Below are positions 51,672 to 55,175 of a stretch of 55,175 nucleotides of DNA, piece after piece; position 1 is the stretch's first letter; the number at the start of each line of letters is the position of its first letter. A program made the position numbers and the translations under genes. Location: positions 1 through 55,175 of the forward strand of contig CABQJK010000011.1 in NCBI GenBank assembly GCA_902464495.1, given 5' to 3'. The notes beneath the pieces are model-generated. The model did not search any database and had not been told where the DNA came from. It worked only from the letters and a program-made list of their open reading frames with translations. The DNA is from an uncultured Collinsella sp. (GTDB taxonomy: Bacteria; Actinomycetota; Coriobacteriia; Coriobacteriales; Coriobacteriaceae).

Positions 51672-52553
51672 ATGACGGTCTTTATCCAATACCTGGTCAA
51701 CGGCCTGTCCATGGGCAGCGTCTACGCCATCATCGCGTTGGGCTACACCATGGTCTACGGTATCGCCAAGATGCTCAACTTCGCTCACGGCGACGTCATC
51801 ATGGTCGGTGCCTATGTCTCGTTCTGTGCCACGTCGTATCTCGGCCTCCCGGGCTGGGCATCTGTAATTCTCTCTTGTGTGGTCTGTACCGTTCTCGGTG
51901 TTCTCATCGAGGGTCTGGCATACAAGCCGCTGCGTCAGGCGGGCCCGCTGGCCGTTCTGATCACGGCCATCGGCGTGTCTTACTTCCTGCAGAACGCCGC
52001 GCAGCTTCTGTGGGGCGCCACGCCCAAGAACTTCACTTCGCTCGTCACCTTCCAGGTGCCGGAGTTCTTGGCCAAGTTCAACGTGAGCGCCGTCTCGCTC
52101 GTCACCATCGTCGCCTGTCTGGTTATCATGGCCGGCCTGATGTTCTTTACAGGTAAGACCAAGATGGGCAAAGCCATGCGCGCCGTGTCCGAGGACAAAG
52201 CCGCCGCTCAGCTCATGGGCATCAACGTCAACCGCACCATCTCGATGACGTTTGCCATCGGCTCCGCCCTTGCCGCCATCGCCGGTGTGCTCCTGTGCTC
52301 CTACTCGCCGGTCCTGCAACCCACCACGGGCGCCATGCCTGGCATCAAGGCCTTCGACGCCGCCGTCTTCGGCGGTATCGGCTCCATCCCCGGTGCCTTT
52401 GTCGGTGGCATTCTCATCGGCATCATCGAAGCAATGGCGCAGGCATACATTTCCACGAGCCTTGCCAACTCCATCGTCTTTGGTGTTCTGATCATCGTCC
52501 TGCTCGTCAAGCCTGCCGGCCTCTTGGGCAAGTACGTCCCCGAGAAGGTGTAG
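51672..52553 (+). CDS. livH: Branched-chain amino acid ABC transporter permease LivH
   Basis: A 293-residue membrane permease with about eight helices; FIQYLVNGLSMGSVYAIIAL, MVYGIAKMLNFAHGDVIMVG and KAFDAAVFGGIGSIPGAFVG are LivH family motifs. I use ATG 51672 because AAGGGGG lies nine bases before it; an ATG at 51663 directly abuts the ribosome site. The stop adjoins the next start. Confidence 0.93.
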   Translation: MTVFIQYLVNGLSMGSVYAIIALGYTMVYGIAKMLNFAHGDVIMVGAYVSFCATSYLGLPGWASVILSCVVCTVLGVLIEGLAYKPLRQAGPLAVLITAIGVSYFLQNAAQLLWGATPKNFTSLVTFQVPEFLAKFNVSAVSLVTIVACLVIMAGLMFFTGKTKMGKAMRAVSEDKAAAQLMGINVNRTISMTFAIGSALAAIAGVLLCSYSPVLQPTTGAMPGIKAFDAAVFGGIGSIPGAFVGGILIGIIEAMAQAYISTSLANSIVFGVLIIVLLVKPAGLLGKYVPEKV

Positions 52554-53642
52554 GTGAGCGTTATGAAGTTCCTTAAAGACAAGCAGACGCGTCACGACTT
52601 TGTCACGTACGCCATGTGCATCGTGGCCTTCGCCATCGTGTTCTTTATGCAGTCCAACCACATGATCCCGCGCATGATCGCCGGTCAGCTGGTTCCCATT
52701 ACGGCCTACATCGTCATGGCCATCTCGCTTAACCTCGTCGTCGGTATCGCGGGTGACCTGTCGCTGGGCCACGCGGGCTTTATGAGTGTCGGTGCCTACA
52801 CGGGCATCGTCACCGCGGTCGCCCTCGAGAGCGCCGTTCCCTCCGATCCGGTGCGCCTTATCATCAGCATCGTGGTCGGCGCCATCGCTGCCGCCATCCT
52901 GGGCTTCTTGATCGGCATCCCGGTCTTGCGCCTGAGCGGCGACTATCTGGCCATTGTGACCCTGGCTTTTGGCGAGATCATCAAAGAGATCGTCACCTGC
53001 CTTATCGTGGGCGTCGACTCGCGCGGCCTGCATGTGATCTTTAACATCACGGGTAACTCCACGATCGACGACCTGCACCTGCTCGAGGACGGCACTGCCA
53101 TCATCAAGGGCGCGCAGGGCGCATCGGGCGTGTCGACCTATTCGACCTTCCTTGCCGGCGCCATCCTGGTCATGGTCGCGCTCGTGATCGTGCTCAACCT
53201 GGTCCGCAGCCGTACCGGCCGTGCCATTATGGCCGTGCGCGACAACAAGATCGCTGCCGAGTCTGTGGGCATCTCCGTCACCGAGTACCGCATGATCGCC
53301 TTCGTGGTTTCCGCCGCTCTCGCCGGCGCTGCCGGAGCCCTCTTCGGCGGTAACTTCTCGCAGCTCTCCGCCACCAAGTTCGACTTCAACACGTCCATCC
53401 TCATTCTGGTGTTCGTGGTCCTGGGCGGTCTGGGCAATATGCGCGGTTCCGTCATCGCGGCGGCGTTGCTCACGGTGCTTCCCGAGCTGCTCCGTCAGTT
53501 CTCGGACTACCGTATGCTCATCTACGCCATCGTGCTGATTCTGGTCATGATCTTTACCAACAACCCGCAGCTCAAGGCGTTCTTCGCACGCATTAAGGAT
53601 CGCTTTGCTCCCAAGAAGGAGGTGGCAACCGATGCCCAGTAA
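52554..53642 (+). CDS. livM: Branched-chain amino acid ABC transporter permease LivM
   Basis: A 362-residue membrane permease (ISLNLVVGIAGDLSLGHAGF, GDYLAIVTLAFGEIIKEIV, MAVRDNKIAAESVGISVTEY, LVFVVLGGLGNMRGS are family motifs), about nine helices. The start may be GTG 52554, directly after the livH stop, or ATG 52563 with AGGTGAG upstream; the difference is three residues. It overlaps livG by 11 bases. Confidence 0.93.
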   Translation: MSVMKFLKDKQTRHDFVTYAMCIVAFAIVFFMQSNHMIPRMIAGQLVPITAYIVMAISLNLVVGIAGDLSLGHAGFMSVGAYTGIVTAVALESAVPSDPVRLIISIVVGAIAAAILGFLIGIPVLRLSGDYLAIVTLAFGEIIKEIVTCLIVGVDSRGLHVIFNITGNSTIDDLHLLEDGTAIIKGAQGASGVSTYSTFLAGAILVMVALVIVLNLVRSRTGRAIMAVRDNKIAAESVGISVTEYRMIAFVVSAALAGAAGALFGGNFSQLSATKFDFNTSILILVFVVLGGLGNMRGSVIAAALLTVLPELLRQFSDYRMLIYAIVLILVMIFTNNPQLKAFFARIKDRFAPKKEVATDAQ

Positions 53643-54492
53643 GTTTGAGTTCAACAAGGGCAAGATGGTCCCGTATCCTTCTGGCGCCATTGTCCCCGAC
53701 CGCGACCTGGGCGAGCGTCCGGCGCTCGAGTGCATCCACCTGGGCATTGAATTCGGCGGCCTTAAGGCAGTCGACGACTTTAGCCTAACCATCGGCAAGA
53801 CCGAGATCGCCGGTCTCATTGGCCCCAACGGTGCCGGTAAGACCACGGTCTTCAATCTGCTCACCAAGGTGTACCAGCCCACGCACGGCACCATCCTGCT
53901 CGACGGTGAGGACACCTCGGGCAAGTCCGTCTACCAGGTCAACCGTATGGGTATTGCCCGTACGTTCCAGAACATTCGCTTGTTCAACACCATGACGGTG
54001 GAGGACAACGTCAAGGTCGGCCTGCACAACCAGGAGCGCTACTCTGGTTTTGAGGGCGTGCTGCGTCTGCCGACGTACTGGAAGCACGAGAAGGCCGCCC
54101 ATGAGCGTGCCATGGAGCTGCTGTCCATCTTTGATATGGAGCACCTGGCAAACGAGCAGGCCGGCTCGCTGCCTTACGGCGCCCAGCGTCGTCTGGAGAT
54201 TGTCCGCGCGCTTGCCACCAACCCTAAGCTGTTGCTGCTCGACGAGCCTGCCGCCGGCATGAACCCGTCCGAGACCGCAGAGCTCATGGAGAACATCGTC
54301 AAGATCCGCGACACCTTTGGCATCGCCATCATGCTTATCGAGCATGATATGTCGCTCGTCATGAACATCTGCGAGGGCATCTGCGTGCTCAACTTTGGTA
54401 AGGTCATCGCCAAGGGCACGGCCGAGGAAATCCAGAACAACGACGCCGTTATCGAGGCATATCTGGGCAAGCAGGATAAGGGGGAGAACTAA
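53632..54492 (+). CDS. livG: Branched-chain amino acid ABC transporter ATPase LivG
   Basis: A 286-residue ATPase. Walker A GPNGAGKTT (residues 64-72), the signature LPYGAQRRLE (the LivG form of LSGGQ) and Walker B LLLLDEPAAGMNP are intact. It has an N-terminal extension of about 30 residues. AAGGAGG lies eight to ten bases before the ATG, within the end of livM. Followed directly by livF. Confidence 0.93.
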   Translation: MPSKFEFNKGKMVPYPSGAIVPDRDLGERPALECIHLGIEFGGLKAVDDFSLTIGKTEIAGLIGPNGAGKTTVFNLLTKVYQPTHGTILLDGEDTSGKSVYQVNRMGIARTFQNIRLFNTMTVEDNVKVGLHNQERYSGFEGVLRLPTYWKHEKAAHERAMELLSIFDMEHLANEQAGSLPYGAQRRLEIVRALATNPKLLLLDEPAAGMNPSETAELMENIVKIRDTFGIAIMLIEHDMSLVMNICEGICVLNFGKVIAKGTAEEIQNNDAVIEAYLGKQDKGEN

Positions 54493-55175
54493 ATGGCAGA
54501 GCCGATGCTTTCCGTCTACAACATCAACGTCTGGTACGGCGCCATCCACGCCATCAAGGACATCTCCTTTAACGTCAACGAGGGCGAGATCGTGGCCTTG
54601 ATCGGCGCCAACGGCGCCGGTAAGTCCACGACGCTTAAAACCGTCTCGGGCCTGCTGCGTTCCAAGACCGGCTCCATCAAGTTTATGGGCGAGGACATTA
54701 CCCATACGCCCGCTGATAAGCTGGTTGGTAAGGGACTGGCTCAGGTTCCCGAGGGACGTCGTGCCTTTTTGCAGATGACGGTCGAGGAGAACCTGGAGAT
54801 GGGCGCCTACACGCAACCCAAGTCTACGGTTGCCCCGGGTCTTGAGCGCGTCTACGAGCAGTTCCCGCGCCTTAAGGAGCGTCGTCGCCAGGTGGCCGGC
54901 ACCCTTTCGGGCGGCGAGCAGCAGATGCTCGTTATGGGCCGCGCCCTTATGAGTAACCCCAAGCTGCTCATGCTCGACGAGCCTTCCATGGGCCTGGCGC
55001 CGATTCTGATTGAGCAGATCTTCCAGATTGTCGAGGACCTGCACAAGGCCGGCACCACGGTGCTTCTGGTCGAGCAGAACGCGCAGATGGCGCTCTCGAT
55101 CGCCACGCGCGGCTACGTGCTCGAGACCGGCAAGATCACCATGACCGGCACCGGCCAAGAGCTCCTGCACGACGA
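54493..55175 (+). CDS. livF: Branched-chain amino acid ABC transporter ATPase LivF (cut by window end)
   Basis: The 5' part, 227 codons, of the second ATPase: Walker A GANGAGKST (residues 38-46), signature LSGGEQQ, Walker B LLMLDEPSMGLAP and the switch His-equivalent region VLLVEQN. The usual length is about 235, so only a few residues are missing. The ATG follows the livG stop with no gap and GGGGAG upstream. The frame is open to the last base of the window. Confidence 0.93.
   Translation, partial: MAEPMLSVYNINVWYGAIHAIKDISFNVNEGEIVALIGANGAGKSTTLKTVSGLLRSKTGSIKFMGEDITHTPADKLVGKGLAQVPEGRRAFLQMTVEENLEMGAYTQPKSTVAPGLERVYEQFPRLKERRRQVAGTLSGGEQQMLVMGRALMSNPKLLMLDEPSMGLAPILIEQIFQIVEDLHKAGTTVLLVEQNAQMALSIATRGYVLETGKITMTGTGQELLHD

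Noticed and set aside
51648..53924. 758-codon frame opposite livH, livM and livG
   Set aside because: The same antisense effect over highly expressed, GC-biased genes; composition is not protein-like (runs of Asp, His, Gly, Arg).
1..55175. tRNA, rRNA, CRISPR array, riboswitch or prophage
   Set aside because: I looked through the intergenic gaps for cloverleaf arms, regular spaced repeats, known riboswitch cores and phage structural genes and found none that I could support.

Overview
This window reads as chromosomal DNA of a high-GC anaerobic actinobacterium of the gut Coriobacteriia, most like Collinsella. The basis is GC-rich codon usage, a reverse-type rubrerythrin, a fused PurL/PurQ FGAM synthase, a lactate dehydrogenase/EtfBA set whose EtfA carries a ferredoxin domain, an Elp3-type radical SAM/GNAT protein, and many short surface and two-gene regulatory units. 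The genus is inferred from gene content; no marker RNA gene lies in the window.

Layout. 0-3.2 kb: pyridoxal phosphate synthesis (pdxS-pdxT, minus strand) and a divergent MocR/PdxR-type regulator. 3.1-4.7 kb: a nuclease-like protein of unknown role bracketed by two copies of a ~120-bp palindromic repeat; a third copy lies at 14.6 kb. 4.8-8.4 kb: reverse rubrerythrin, an iron alcohol dehydrogenase/aldehyde dehydrogenase pair and a possible 27-residue membrane peptide. 8.7-16.6 kb: HIRAN protein, small acidic protein, phosphoesterase, DUF2130 protein, Ski2-like helicase, TrmB and a Trm9-like methyltransferase. 16.9-21.4 kb: a membrane-anchored XRE regulator with a DUF4097 partner, then Elp3 with a spermidine-synthase-like protein. 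21.4-27.0 kb: a minus-strand operon of TerB-like protein, BrxD-like ATPase and Lhr-like helicase, the best candidate for a defence or DNA-processing system. 27.1-31.1 kb: DUF554 and a five-gene cluster dominated by secreted or anchored proteins. 31.4-35.0 kb: FAD-dependent (D-)lactate dehydrogenase-like enzyme plus EtfBA. 35.0-40.5 kb: HD hydrolase, AzlCD, KdgT, a GGDEF protein and an EamA exporter. 40.6-48.7 kb: PurL, cation/proton antiporter, SDR and homoserine dehydrogenase. 48.9-55.2 kb: a branched-chain amino acid ABC transporter with two tandem binding proteins (livJ-livJ-livH-livM-livG-livF), the last gene cut by the window edge.

How the genes fit together. The metabolic picture is of a fermentative amino-acid and organic-acid user: import of branched-chain amino acids (Liv) and export (AzlCD), lactate oxidation coupled through an electron-transferring flavoprotein, alcohol/aldehyde interconversion, sugar-acid uptake (KdgT), and de novo PLP and purine synthesis. 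Three families of dispersed palindromes occupy intergenic space: the 120-bp element (three copies), a 37-nt REP-like palindrome (two copies), and a 108-bp imperfect palindrome (one copy). I found no rRNA, tRNA, CRISPR array, complete insertion sequence or prophage.
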